From the NCBI GenBank assembly GCA_045531335.1, contig JAZSDU010000049.1, positions 1-64,000 on the forward strand: a stretch of DNA of 64,000 nucleotides, read 5' to 3'. Position numbers and translations under genes: made by a program. The notes under the pieces are model-generated. The model made no database searches. It saw nothing but the letters and a program-made list of their open reading frames with translations, and had not been told where the DNA came from. The DNA is from CAG-452 sp045531335 (GTDB taxonomy: Bacteria > Bacillota > Clostridia > TANB77 > CAG-508). Below are positions 15,897-24,834 of the stretch, piece by piece; position 1 is the stretch's first letter, and the number at the start of each line of letters is the position of its first letter.

Positions 15897-17267
15897 ATGG
15901 ATATAAACAAAATAAAAAGAATTATATTAAATGACCATGAAAGAAGAAAACAGATAGCTATAGAAAAGAGATATTATGAAAATGATAATATGATAAAAAA
16001 TAAAGGTATATTACCTACTGAAGCTGACCCAATGAGAAATGCAGATAATAGAACTTCTCATAATTTTCATCAATTAATTACTGATGAGAAAGTTGCTTAT
16101 ATGTTTACTCACCCAGTATTGTTTGATATAGGAAGTCCAGAAGAAAATAAAAAAATATCAGAAATATTGGGAGATGACTTTAAAAGTGAAAGTGCTTACT
16201 TATGTACTAATGCTACAAACAATAAAGTTGCATGGTTACATTACTGGATAGATGATGAAGAAAAGTTCCAATATGCAACAATAGAAACAGAACAATGTAT
16301 ACCAGTATTTGACGGAAAACTAAAGAAAAAACTTATAGGATTCTATAGATATTATCCAGAATACGAAGAAGACATTTCAGGAAGATTAAAAGAATATGTA
16401 ATATTTGAATATTGGGATGATAAACATTGTGAAAGATATAAATTTAGAGGAAACTTAACTGGAACTGGTTTAACTTATATACCAGAAGAAAGTGAAGAAT
16501 TTGAACATAGTTTTGAAGAAGTTCCATTTATAGAGTTTAAAAATAACAGGAATATGATAAGCGACTTAAAGAAATACAGAGATTTAATAGATATATACGA
16601 TAAGGTTATGAGTGGATATGCAAATGATTTAGAAGACATACAACAACTTATTTATATACTAGAAAACTATGGTGGAGAAAACTTAAAAGAATTTTTAGGC
16701 GATTTAAAAAGATATAAAGCTATAAAAACAGAAACAACATCATCAGGAACTAAAGGTGGAGTTAGTACACTACAGATAGAAATACCTGTTGAAGCAAGAA
16801 ATTCAATATTAGAAATATTAAAGAAACAAATATATGAAAGTGGACAAGCATTGCAGCAAGATAATGAAGATTTTGGAAATGCAAGCGGTGTGGCTCTTAA
16901 ATTCTTCTACAGAAAACTAGAATTAAAAGCAGGGCTTACACAAGTAGAGTTTGAAAAAGGTTTTAATAAGCTAATAAGAGTAATAATGAAATTCTTAAAC
17001 ATAAAAGACTGGGAAAAGAAACCGATTAACCAAACATGGACAAGGAATATGATAAGCAATGATTTAGAGAATGCACAAATAGCTGTAAACAGCAAAGATA
17101 TAATATCTGATGAAACTATTATAAAAAATCATCCTTGGGTTGAAGATCCTGAAGACGAAATAAAAAAAGTTAAAGAGCAAAAAGAAGAGGCTCAAAAAAG
17201 ACAACAAGAGATATTTAAAAATGCAGGAGGTTTTGAACCTCATAATGATGACACCAACAATGAATAG
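15897..17267 (+). CDS. Portal protein (SPP1 gp6-like)
   Basis: 456 aa. Forms the dodecameric DNA gate of the capsid. Recognised by the N-terminal region (ERRKQIAIEKRYYENDNMI), NFHQLITDEKVAYMFTHPV, and SGYANDLEDIQQLIYILENYGG in the stem region, and by its position after terminase. Ends in a charged tail. Length fits the family. Confidence 0.92.
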   Translation: MDINKIKRIILNDHERRKQIAIEKRYYENDNMIKNKGILPTEADPMRNADNRTSHNFHQLITDEKVAYMFTHPVLFDIGSPEENKKISEILGDDFKSESAYLCTNATNNKVAWLHYWIDDEEKFQYATIETEQCIPVFDGKLKKKLIGFYRYYPEYEEDISGRLKEYVIFEYWDDKHCERYKFRGNLTGTGLTYIPEESEEFEHSFEEVPFIEFKNNRNMISDLKKYRDLIDIYDKVMSGYANDLEDIQQLIYILENYGGENLKEFLGDLKRYKAIKTETTSSGTKGGVSTLQIEIPVEARNSILEILKKQIYESGQALQQDNEDFGNASGVALKFFYRKLELKAGLTQVEFEKGFNKLIRVIMKFLNIKDWEKKPINQTWTRNMISNDLENAQIAVNSKDIISDETIIKNHPWVEDPEDEIKKVKEQKEEAQKRQQEIFKNAGGFEPHNDDTNNE

Positions 17268-17281
17268 AGGTGTTATTTTTT

Positions 17282-18662
17282 ATGGCAAGAAAAAGTAAAA
17301 ACTATTGGGAAAAAAGAAGCACAGAATTAATGTTAAGATTAGAAAAAGGTACAGAAAGAACTATTAATAGTTTGATAGAGGCTTATGAACAATCAACTAA
17401 AAACATTAATAAAGAAATAGCAAGAATATTTAGCAAGTATGCTACAGATGGTAAATTAACAACTAAAGAAGCAACTGAATTGTTAAGTGTAAAAGAAACA
17501 AAGCAATTTTATAATAATTTATTAGAGCAGATTAACAGTATAGATGATGTAGATATTAAACGAAAATTACTAGCAAAATATAATACTCCTGCATATGCGT
17601 ATAGAATTAGTAGATATGAAGCATTACAACAAAATATTGATATAGAATTAAAAAGATTAGCTAATTTAGAGCAAGATATTACTAAAATAAGATATGTAGA
17701 TACAATAAAAGAAGGTTATTATCATAATATATATGACATTCAAAAAGGACTAGGAATAGGTTTTAACTTCTCTCAAATAGATATGAAGACTATAAATATG
17801 ATGTTATCTGAAAACTGGGTAGATAAAGCTAATTTTTCTCAAAGGATATGGAAAAACAGTGAAAGGTTAGGAGAATATTTAAGAAAAAACTTAACTGCAG
17901 ATACAATGTCAGGAAAATCTATTCAAACAATAAGTAAAGAATTATCACAATATATGGATGTTGGATTATATAATGCAACAACATTGGTAAGAACAGAGGT
18001 TAATCATTTTGCAAATGAAGCAGAAATGTTGTCTTATGAAGAATGCGATATAGAAAAATATAAGTTTATAGCAACATTAGACAATGTTACTTGCGACCAT
18101 TGTGCAGAGTTAGACAATAAAGTATTTAATGTTAAAGATAGAAAACCTCGGAAAGAATTATCCGCCTTTGCATCCAAATGACCGCTGTTCTACAGTTGCA
18201 GAGTTTGATGATGATACCATAGAAAATTTGCAAAGAAGGGCTAGAGATGAAAAAGGTAATAGTATATTAGTACCACAAGGCATAACTTATAAAGAATGGT
18301 CTATGCAATATGCTCCAGAACAATATAAAAAGTATTATATTAATCCTGATTTACCAAGAACTAAAAAAGTAGAAGATAGTGTATTAGATAAACAATTAGG
18401 CTTCTATAATGAAACAAATAATTTGAATTTTATTCCAAAAAGTAGTATAATAACTAATGTACATATTATTGCAGGAAACGGAACACAAACTGTGTTTAGG
18501 AGTGCCAATAAATATGCTAAAGAGTATGGCGGCAAAGCACAAGAATGGACAAAGAGAGTAGGTAAAATAGAAAGCGATAAGTATGTATTTGATATACACT
18601 GGGTAGAACATAGTAAATATGGTAATTATGATTTTAAATTGAAAGGAAAGACATTAAAATGA
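17282..18662 (+). CDS. MuF/SPP1 gp7-type head morphogenesis protein with C-terminal toxin-like domain, +1 shift at CGGA 18149
   Basis: About 459 aa from ATG 17282. The MuF domain includes LVRTEVNHFANEAEMLSYEE and the zinc-like CDHC, then the end motif PGKNYPPLHPNDRC. That Gly is at the frame break: CCT-C-GGA (18149). Past the MuF domain is a 110-residue extension ending AGNGTQTVFRSANKYAKEYGG...YVFDIHWVEHSKYG, a layout seen in phage MuF proteins that carry C-terminal nuclease-like toxin domains. The next gene overlaps by 4 bases and may be its partner. The toxin role is inferred. Confidence 0.88.
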
Positions 18663-18952
18663 AAGTGAAAAAGTATGATATAGAAACAGATTCATATATA
18701 GAAGTAGATGCAATTGGAAAAGTTAAATATTTAGGTAAAAGCTTTGGCATAGAAGGTCTTACTGATGGAAAAACATATTTTGTTACAAACATTGAAGAAG
18801 GAATGCTAAAAGTAATAGATGATAGCGAAGAAGAATATCTTTATTCATCAACAAAACCTTCTGATATAGAAAATCCTTCTTTGTATGGTAGTTGGGAAAT
18901 CATTGAAGATGAAAAAGGAATATTAAAAAGTATAGTTGGAGGAGAAAAATAA
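18659..18952 (+). CDS. Small acidic protein following the MuF gene (possible immunity protein)
   Basis: 97 aa, acidic, beta-rich (GKVKYLGKSFGIEGLTDGKTYFVTNIEEGML). Overlaps the MuF stop by 4 bases and the next gene by 1. Polymorphic-toxin immunity genes sit just here, but nothing in the sequence proves that role. Confidence 0.7.
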   Translation: MKVKKYDIETDSYIEVDAIGKVKYLGKSFGIEGLTDGKTYFVTNIEEGMLKVIDDSEEEYLYSSTKPSDIENPSLYGSWEIIEDEKGILKSIVGGEK

Positions 18953-19104
18953 TGATATTTGAAAAAGGGGACAAAGTAAAACTAAAAAATGGTAGCATAG
19001 TAACAATAAATGAACAAATAAAGAGCTTAGGAACGGTAGAAGGCTATTCAACATATGAAAACATTCTTGTTACAACATCGATGATTCAAGAAAAAGTTAA
19101 TTAG
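18952..19104 (+). CDS. Small KOW/SH3-like phage protein
   Basis: 50 aa, EKGDKVKLKNGSIVTI, a small beta-barrel-like pattern. Overlaps the previous stop (TAATG). Unknown function. Confidence 0.6.
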   Translation: MIFEKGDKVKLKNGSIVTINEQIKSLGTVEGYSTYENILVTTSMIQEKVN

Positions 19105-19130
19105 TTATTAATATTTTAATATTATAGATG

Positions 19131-19156
19131 AAAGGCATAGAAATATGTCTTTTTAT
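19131..19156 (+). terminator. Stem-loop terminator before scaffold gene
   Basis: AGGCATA-GAAA-TATGTCT followed by TTTTT. Confidence 0.7.
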
Positions 19157-19234
19157 TATGTCCGAAAAAGTGATGACTGTAAACTATTCTTAATATAAAA
19201 TGTGCAGAAATGCATACCGAAAGGAGAAAATAAA

Positions 19235-19855
19235 ATGGAGTTCTTAAAAGAAATTTTAGGAGATGACTTGTATGAACAAGTCAAAACAAAAGTAAGTTCT
19301 TATAACGAGAAAGCCGATAAGGACAAAAGAGTTAGTATTGCAAATGTTAATGGTGATGAATATGTGACGAAAGCCAAATATTCACAACTAGAAACTGATT
19401 TAGATAATACTAGAACATCGCTAGAAACAGCGACAAACACAATTAAGGATTTGAAAAAATCTAATGGAGATAATGCTGATTTGCAAGCAAAAATTACTGC
19501 TTATGAAATAGAAAAAGCAAATCTTGAAAGCAAGCACAAAGAAACAACCGAAAAGTTGATAAAAGAAAGTGCAATAAAAGATGCATTATACAACGAAAAA
19601 GCAAAATTTCCAGAATTATTAATATCTAAATTTGATTTATCTAAAATCTTATTAGATGAAAAAGGAGAAAAAGTAGTTTCTGGAATAGAAGAGCAAATGA
19701 AATCTAATAAGGAAACTTATAAAGACTTATTTGGAGAAGCACAACCAACAAAACAGCCATACAGTTATAATCCTCAAGGAGGAAATCCAAAACCAACTGA
19801 TAGCGCAACAGATTTTGTTGGAATAATTAAAGAAAATCAATCAAGAAAAATTTAA
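19235..19855 (+). CDS. Capsid scaffolding protein (GP20-like)
   Basis: 206 aa from ATG 19235 (AAAGGAG upstream). Highly helical with a long coiled coil (residues 45-125), then a Pro/Gln-rich tail, directly before the capsid gene. This is the usual scaffold layout: guides capsid assembly and leaves before DNA packaging. Confidence 0.88.
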   Translation: MEFLKEILGDDLYEQVKTKVSSYNEKADKDKRVSIANVNGDEYVTKAKYSQLETDLDNTRTSLETATNTIKDLKKSNGDNADLQAKITAYEIEKANLESKHKETTEKLIKESAIKDALYNEKAKFPELLISKFDLSKILLDEKGEKVVSGIEEQMKSNKETYKDLFGEAQPTKQPYSYNPQGGNPKPTDSATDFVGIIKENQSRKI

Positions 19856-19880
19856 GACGTTTAAAACGTCTTTTTATTTT
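19855..19880 (+). terminator. Terminator between scaffold and capsid genes
   Basis: GACGTTTAAAACGTC perfect palindrome plus TTTTTATTTT. Likely a partial terminator or mRNA-stabilising hairpin. Confidence 0.75.
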
Positions 19881-19906
19881 ATTAAAAATTAAAGGAGGAA
19901 ACCAAA

Positions 19907-20797
19907 ATGGGTTATTTAAAAGACGAATTATCAGGATTTGTTCCTGTAGAACAAGCAACAGAAATAATGAAAGATGTAGCTAGAGGATCTAGTATATTAA
20001 GATTATCAAAAGTATCAAATATGGAAAGCGATACAAAGAAAATACCAGTTATGACAGAAGGAGCTGGAGCATACTGGGTAGGAGAAGGAGAAAGAATACA
20101 AACTTCTAAAGCAGGATGGATTTATCCAGAATTAAAAGCTAAAAAATTAGCTGTAATTATACCAGTAACAAATGAAAAATTAAAAGATACAACAATAGAT
20201 GTATTTACAGAATTAAAAGAAAGTATAGCAGAAGCATTCTATAAAGCAATAGATGCAGCAGCAATATTTGGGACAAACTCACCATTTGCAAAAAGCATAA
20301 TGAGTTCTATTGAAACAGCAGGAAATACAGTTGAAATAGAAACAAATGGAGCAGGAAAATTAGATTTAGATGTATCTGATGCAATGGCTTTAGTTGAAGA
20401 AGATGGATATGATGTAAATGGTTTCGTAGCAAGAATAGGAGTTAAAAACTCTTTAAGAAAATTAAGAGATGCTAACGGAAATCAATTATTTGCAACTGGA
20501 GTAGATGGAAAAGAATTTTATTCTCAACCAATCGAATTTTCAAGAAATGGTGCTTGGGACAAAGACAAAGCTGAAATTATAGGTGGAGATTTCGATAAAT
20601 CTTTAGTAGGAATTAGAGATGGAATTGAATATACTATCCTAACTGAAGCAACACTAGAAGGAACAGTTGATGAAGATGGAAAACCAATTTCATTAGCTGA
20701 ACAAGATTTAATTGGTATAAAAGCTACAATGAGATTAGCATATTTACCAATTAAAGATGAAGCTTTCTGTGCAGTAGTTCCAAAGGCAGGTGTTTAA
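19907..20797 (+). CDS. Major capsid protein (HK97 fold)
   Basis: 296 aa. N-terminal arm LKDELSGFVPVEQATEIMKDVARGSSILRL, then the AYWVGEGERIQTSKAGW segment and ATMRLAYLPIKDEAFCAVVP at the end are typical of HK97-type capsids of Bacillota siphoviruses. Strong AAAGGAGG ribosome site, fitting its high expression. Confidence 0.95.
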   Translation: MGYLKDELSGFVPVEQATEIMKDVARGSSILRLSKVSNMESDTKKIPVMTEGAGAYWVGEGERIQTSKAGWIYPELKAKKLAVIIPVTNEKLKDTTIDVFTELKESIAEAFYKAIDAAAIFGTNSPFAKSIMSSIETAGNTVEIETNGAGKLDLDVSDAMALVEEDGYDVNGFVARIGVKNSLRKLRDANGNQLFATGVDGKEFYSQPIEFSRNGAWDKDKAEIIGGDFDKSLVGIRDGIEYTILTEATLEGTVDEDGKPISLAEQDLIGIKATMRLAYLPIKDEAFCAVVPKAGV

Positions 20798-20800
20798 TAT

Positions 20801-20950
20801 ATGAATAAATATGTTAAGGGGAAAGTAGTTATTAATGCTACTGAAAAAGCTTACAGAGTAATTTATAAAGAACAAGGATATGTTCCTTATAAAGAAGAGG
20901 CTAAAACAACAAAGAATAATACTAAAAAGAAAGAAGAAGCTGACAAATAG
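20801..20950 (+). CDS. Small Lys-rich head protein
   Basis: 49 aa, rich in Lys at the C-terminus (KTTKNNTKKKEEADK). Between capsid and connector genes, as small head-completion or decoration proteins often are. Function unknown. Confidence 0.65.
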   Translation: MNKYVKGKVVINATEKAYRVIYKEQGYVPYKEEAKTTKNNTKKKEEADK

Positions 20951-20964
20951 TTAGCTTCTTTTGA
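20935..20964 (+). terminator. Hairpin after small head gene
   Basis: AAGAAGCT and AGCTTCTT pair across the stop codon, followed by TTTT. Confidence 0.6.
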
Positions 20965-20973
20965 GGTATAACT

Positions 20974-21330
20974 ATGTCAGAAAATTTAAAAGCAATATCA
21001 AAATTTATAAGTATTGATAATTACGAAATACAAAAATTCTTGGAGTTCTGCGAAAAGAATATAATAGATAAAATATTGGACAGATGCAACATAGATACCA
21101 TCCCAGACAGATTAAATTCACTTATACAAGAGTTTTTAATAGAACAATATACTCTTAATAAAGAGGGTGTTGGAAAAGGTTTAAAAGAGGTGTCTAGTGT
21201 ATCTGACAATGGTCAAAGTGCCACATTCAATGTTATTGGAGGAGCAACTGCTGTATCAAAAAATGTTGATGAATTTCTTGATAGAAATATGAAAACATTA
21301 GTTGCTTATAGAAAGATAAGGTGGAATTAA
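20974..21330 (+). CDS. Head-tail connector protein
   Basis: 118 aa, helical (EKNIIDKILDRCNIDTIPDRL, then FLIEQYTLNKEGVGKGL). Matches the phage connector family next to the capsid gene. Overlaps the next gene by one base. Confidence 0.82.
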   Translation: MSENLKAISKFISIDNYEIQKFLEFCEKNIIDKILDRCNIDTIPDRLNSLIQEFLIEQYTLNKEGVGKGLKEVSSVSDNGQSATFNVIGGATAVSKNVDEFLDRNMKTLVAYRKIRWN

Positions 21331-21680
21331 TGAAAATACCAGATTTATTTAAAGAAGCAATAAAAGATACTTTCTATGATAAAGAAATGGAAATATGGTC
21401 ATGTGGAACAGTAACAGATGATGAAGGTTCAGTAGTTGGAAATGGCAAACTAGACTTAATTGAAAGGTTATCAGGTAATTTTCAATACAAAACAAAAGAA
21501 AAGTTACAACAAGAATATGGACAAGAAGTCCAAGCAAATGCAATTGTGACTTGTGAAAAGACCAAAGCTGTTGAAGGAAATATACTTGTATATCAAGAAA
21601 AAGAGTATGAAATAAAGTCTAAAATACCTTCTGACAGCCATATAAAACTGCTTGTATATGGAAGTGGTATAAATGGCTAG
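21330..21680 (+). CDS. Head-closure (stopper-like) protein
   Basis: 116 aa from ATG 21330 (AAGGTGG upstream). Beta-rich (DKEMEIWSCGTVTDDEGSVV; VYQEKEYEIKSKIPSDSH). Position between connector and gp10-type gene fits a head-closure protein. Confidence 0.78.
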   Translation: MKIPDLFKEAIKDTFYDKEMEIWSCGTVTDDEGSVVGNGKLDLIERLSGNFQYKTKEKLQQEYGQEVQANAIVTCEKTKAVEGNILVYQEKEYEIKSKIPSDSHIKLLVYGSGING

Positions 21681-22115
21681 TATAGAGGGATTAGATAAAC
21701 TGCTTGCAAATTTATCACGGATTAGGTGGAAATATAAAAGAGGCTTGTTATAAAGGTGTTATAAGAGGTGCTAAAACTATTCAAAAAAATGCAAAGTATT
21801 TATGCCCAACTGGAGAAACAGGACATCTAAAAAACTCAATTAAAACAAAAGGGCAAATAAATCAAGACAGTGTAGAAGGACAAGTATATACTAACCTTGA
21901 GTATGCTCCATACGTTGAGTTTGGAACAGGTCAAAGAGGTGCTGAAAGTAATATAGATAGACCAGAACGGAGTATCTTATAAAGCTGACTGGAAAGGTCA
22001 AGCAGCACAACCTTATATGACACCTGCATATTTACATGCTAAAAACAGTAATGAAGTAGAAACACAAGTTATAAGAGAAGTGCAACAAGAAATAAGAAAG
22101 CTAGGTGGTAAATAA
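21673..22115 (+). CDS. HK97 gp10-like tail-completion protein, two +1 shifts (CGGA 21718 and 21968)
   Basis: MASIEGLDKLLANLS, then CGG at 21718; dropping the C gives GLGGNIKEACYKGVIRGAK. The gp10 signature follows: PTGETGHLKNSIK and YAPYVEFGTG. A second in-frame CGG at 21968 (CCA-GAA-C-GGA) must also be skipped to reach GVSYKADWKGQAAQPYMTPA, the family's conserved end (G-Q-x-A-Q-P-Y-M-P-A). About 146 aa. Both frames downstream of each break carry family motifs, so the gene is clearly one protein. Confidence 0.92.
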
Positions 22116-22459
22116 TGATTAATTTGAAGCCACAAATATTAAAAAAATTAAAGGAAATCTCAGATGTTGAGGTTTCCTATTTTTATCCTCAGAATTGGGC
22201 TAAATTGCCAGCCATTTCTTACTATGAAATGGATAATTCAGTAGCAAGTAAAGCTGAAGATGAGGAGTATAGTAGTAATATTTCAATTCAAATAGATATA
22301 TGGGCTAAAAGTTCAAGTAAATGTTCTGAATTAGCTAATTTAGTAAATGAAAAAATGGAAGATTTAGAGTTTGAAAGAAGATTAGCTTTAGATTTATTTG
22401 AAAATGAAACAAAAATCTATCACAAAACAATGCGTTTTGAAAAAGTAGAAATTTTATAA
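22115..22459 (+). CDS. Tail terminator-like protein
   Basis: 114 aa; LPAISYYEMDNSVASKAEDEEYSSNISIQIDIWAKSS is the pattern of siphovirus tail-completion (gp11/DUF3168-like) proteins. Overlaps the gp10 stop by one base. Confidence 0.8.
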   Translation: MINLKPQILKKLKEISDVEVSYFYPQNWAKLPAISYYEMDNSVASKAEDEEYSSNISIQIDIWAKSSSKCSELANLVNEKMEDLEFERRLALDLFENETKIYHKTMRFEKVEIL

Positions 22460-22474
22460 TAAGGAGGGCTATAT

Positions 22475-23062
22475 ATGCCAAAAAAAGCATTAAGAGGTTT
22501 AAGTGGAATTAAAGTATTCGAATTATTAGAGAATACAGAAAAAAGTTATAAAGTAGGGGAAGCAAAAAATATTCCTTACGCACAAAAATTAACAAGAGAT
22601 GTTCAAACATCAAATGATCCTATATATGCAGATGATGAAATATATGATGATGAAGAAATATTTGATGGAGAAGATTTTGAACTAGAAGTACCAGAAGCAG
22701 ATTTAGAATTAATGTCTGTATTAGAAGGTGGAAAATTCGATTCAGAATCTGGAGAATATTCTTGGGGACCAGAAGACCAAGGCAAAGACTATGCTATGAC
22801 ATTTAAAGCTAAAAGAAAAGATGGAAACTATAGAATGTTTAGATATTACAGAGCAAAATTTAAAAAAGTAAAACAAGATTTACAAACTCAAGATAATGGA
22901 ACACAAGTATCTACTCTAACAATAAGTGGTACATTCTATAAAAGAGCATTAATAGAAGACCCTAAAGTAAGAGTATATAAAGATAGTACATCACCAGTTG
23001 ATTTAGCATGGCTAGATACAATTCCAACAATAACAGAAACTGTAGAAGAGGGCGGAGAGTAG
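22475..23062 (+). CDS. Major tail tube protein (phi13 family)
   Basis: 195 aa. Start MPKKALRGLSGIKVFELLEN and AYADDEIYDDEE-type segment match phi13-type tail proteins. Strong AAGGAGG site. Followed by the G/GT chaperones as usual. Confidence 0.9.
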   Translation: MPKKALRGLSGIKVFELLENTEKSYKVGEAKNIPYAQKLTRDVQTSNDPIYADDEIYDDEEIFDGEDFELEVPEADLELMSVLEGGKFDSESGEYSWGPEDQGKDYAMTFKAKRKDGNYRMFRYYRAKFKKVKQDLQTQDNGTQVSTLTISGTFYKRALIEDPKVRVYKDSTSPVDLAWLDTIPTITETVEEGGE

Positions 23063-23083
23063 AAATACTCTCTTGCTTTTATA
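23056..23083 (+). terminator. Hairpin after tail tube gene
   Basis: GAGAGTA-GAAA-TACTCTC followed by a weak T-rich run; overlaps the stop codon. Confidence 0.5.
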
Positions 23084-23098
23084 TAAGGAGGAAATAAA

Positions 23099-23542
23099 AT
23101 GTCAACAAAAACAAGTGAAAGTTTAAGCCTAAAAAAAGTAAAAACAATTCATGGTGTAGAGATTAGAAAGATGCCTTGTGGCAAGTATTTTGAAGCTCTA
23201 CAGACTTTAAAGAATTTGCCAGAAGACTTCATGAAGGAGATTTCTGACAATAAGCAAGATTTTAAATTATCAGAAATGTTTACAATGGAAAATATAATGA
23301 ATTTAATAACAAAACTATTGATTATATTACCTGATTTTACATTTACATTTTTATCTAAATTAATGGATGTTGATATAAATAAAATGAAAAATGAACTTAC
23401 ACCAAAAGAATTAATAGACATAGTAAAAGAATTTTGGAAGATGAACGAATTAGAAAGTTTTTTCGCTCAAATGAAGCCGATTATAGGGAAGATAACAGGG
23501 CTAATTGGCTTCAAAGAACAATTGCAATCTGTATCAAAATAG
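23099..23542 (+). CDS. Tail assembly chaperone G
   Basis: 147 aa. Position between tail tube and tape measure and the overlapping -1 frame extension identify it as the G member of the G/GT pair, which chaperones the tape measure during tail assembly. Helical, acidic, begins MSTKTSESLSLKKVKTIHG. Confidence 0.88.
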   Translation: MSTKTSESLSLKKVKTIHGVEIRKMPCGKYFEALQTLKNLPEDFMKEISDNKQDFKLSEMFTMENIMNLITKLLIILPDFTFTFLSKLMDVDINKMKNELTPKELIDIVKEFWKMNELESFFAQMKPIIGKITGLIGFKEQLQSVSK

Positions 23543-23670
23543 GAATAAGCAAAAAAGAATTTATGGAAGATTATTATCCAGATGAAATACCGTTAATAAT
23601 GCAAGAATATGCAGAATTAAATAAAATGGCTAACAGTGATGAAGAAACTGTTAGCGCAGATGATTTTTAA
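23099..23670 (+). CDS. Tail assembly chaperone GT fusion made by -1 frameshift
   Basis: Shares codons 1-122 with G, then shifts to -1 at 23458-23464 and continues FRSNEADYREDNRANWLQRT to 23670. Product about 190 aa. The T part (KKEFMEDYYPDEIPLIM) resembles tail-chaperone T domains. This is standard siphovirus biology and is mechanistically different from the CGG +1 sites. Confidence 0.88.
23458..23464 (+). promoter_or_regulatory. -1 slippery heptamer T-TTT-TTC
   Basis: In gene G frame: AGT TTT TTC. Fits the X-XXY-YYZ rule; both tRNAs re-pair after slipping back one base. It links G to the downstream T frame with no stop in between. Confidence 0.9.
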
Positions 23671-24044
23671 TTTAGCCCAATTTGTTTTGAAACTATGTTT
23701 GCAATAACTTGTGCTGCAATATTACTAATTATTTGTATTGATGTGGAAGCAACTGTAGAAGCGATGCTTTTCGTTTCTTTCCATACTTTATCATCACGAA
23801 TATTGTCAAGAAATTCATGACCATTATAAGTTATATTTCTAGCAATTATAACAGGTATATCAAAACCTTTAGCGGTTAAGCAAGACAAAAAATTTGCTTC
23901 CATCAACCTTTCAGTAGTATATACAAGTTCTTCTTCAGTATAATTGTTAAGTTTAAGGCTGTTAATATTTATATCGTTTTTATAAGATAAATTATCTTCT
24001 AAATACAATAATAAATCTCTAATGCAGTCTTGATTTAATTTCAT
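23667..24044 (-). CDS. DUF2513-like protein (leftward cargo)
   Basis: 125 aa from ATG 24044 with GGAGGTG upstream. MKLNQDCIRDLLLYLEDNL is the DUF2513 signature, followed by LTAKGFDIPVIIARNITYNGHEFLDNIR, a winged-helix-like pattern, and a hydrophobic end. Reads against the tail operon with its own promoter, so it is likely expressed from the prophage during lysogeny. Role unknown. Confidence 0.85.
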   Translation of the reverse strand: MKLNQDCIRDLLLYLEDNLSYKNDININSLKLNNYTEEELVYTTERLMEANFLSCLTAKGFDIPVIIARNITYNGHEFLDNIRDDKVWKETKSIASTVASTSIQIISNIAAQVIANIVSKQIGLN

Positions 24045-24053
24045 AAAACACAC

Positions 24054-24165
24054 CTCCGTTTTTCATATTATATAACAAAAGAAAACTAACAGCAAAACAA
24101 ACCATATTACAAGTTTCGACAAGTTTTGCGAACAAAGTATAGTATTATAATGTTGAGGTGATATT
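24054..24165. promoter_or_regulatory. Divergent promoters with a Spo0A-box-like site
   Basis: Leftward: TTGCTG-N17-TATAAT before the DUF2513 gene. Rightward: TATAAT at 24146-24151 with a weak -35. Between them TTTCGACAA (24114-24122), the reverse of TTGTCGAAA, resembles a Spo0A box. Identical 8-base cores occur at 38713-38781. Confidence 0.55.
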
Positions 24166-24759
24166 ATGAAATGTCCATATTGTGAGAACAATATTAGTGA
24201 TTTTGATGAAATTTGTCCATCATGTAAAACAAACATAGAAGGATACAAAGCAGATGTTAAATATGCAGAAGATAAATTTTATAAAAAATGGTGGTTCTGG
24301 TTAATTGTTGCTTTCTTTGTAATATTTAGTCTTACATCAATAATTCCTGCTGTACAAGATTTAAATAAATCAAAACTAGAGTATAGGTTAATAAAAGAAG
24401 GTAAAACAACTTATGCTAATGAAATAGTTGAACAAGTTGTAGAAAACTTAAAAAACAATGAGATTGAAGAAATTAAAAAGTATTTATCAACTGATTGCAA
24501 GTTTTTTATTGTTGGCAATGAAAAATATTCATTGGAAACATGTTTAAAAGATTTAGAAGCATATGAAACTCACAGAATTGAAAAAAGAGGAAATGATTTA
24601 AAAGATATAGAAACATATAGAATATATTGGAATGGTTGGAATATAGAAGATGCTTCTCAGATTATAACTATAAACTTGGAAAGAGAAGTAAACAAAGAAG
24701 AAATAACTTATGAAATTGAGAAGATAATATTTACAGATAACAATACATCACAATATTAA
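24166..24759 (+). CDS. Zinc-ribbon membrane protein (cargo gene in the tail module)
   Basis: 197 aa. N-terminal zinc ribbon (CPYC at 3-6, CPSC at 17-20), one membrane helix at about 42-62 (KWWFWLIVAFFVIFSLTSIIP), then an extracellular alpha/beta domain resembling DUF4878/NTF2-like folds (NEIVEQVVENLKNNEIEEIKKYLS). It has its own promoter and terminator and interrupts the tail genes, marking it with 23667 as an inserted lysogeny-expressed pair. Confidence 0.78.
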   Translation: MKCPYCENNISDFDEICPSCKTNIEGYKADVKYAEDKFYKKWWFWLIVAFFVIFSLTSIIPAVQDLNKSKLEYRLIKEGKTTYANEIVEQVVENLKNNEIEEIKKYLSTDCKFFIVGNEKYSLETCLKDLEAYETHRIEKRGNDLKDIETYRIYWNGWNIEDASQIITINLEREVNKEEITYEIEKIIFTDNNTSQY

Positions 24760-24780
24760 GTTTAAATAAAATTATTATAT

Positions 24781-24811
24781 AAAACATCAGATTTTTAATC
24801 TGGTGTTTTTA
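24781..24811 (+). terminator. Terminator of cargo gene
   Basis: ACATCAGATT-TTT-AATCTGGTGT followed by TTTTTATT. Confidence 0.85.
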
Positions 24812-24834
24812 TTGTGCCTGAAAAGAGGTGAAAA

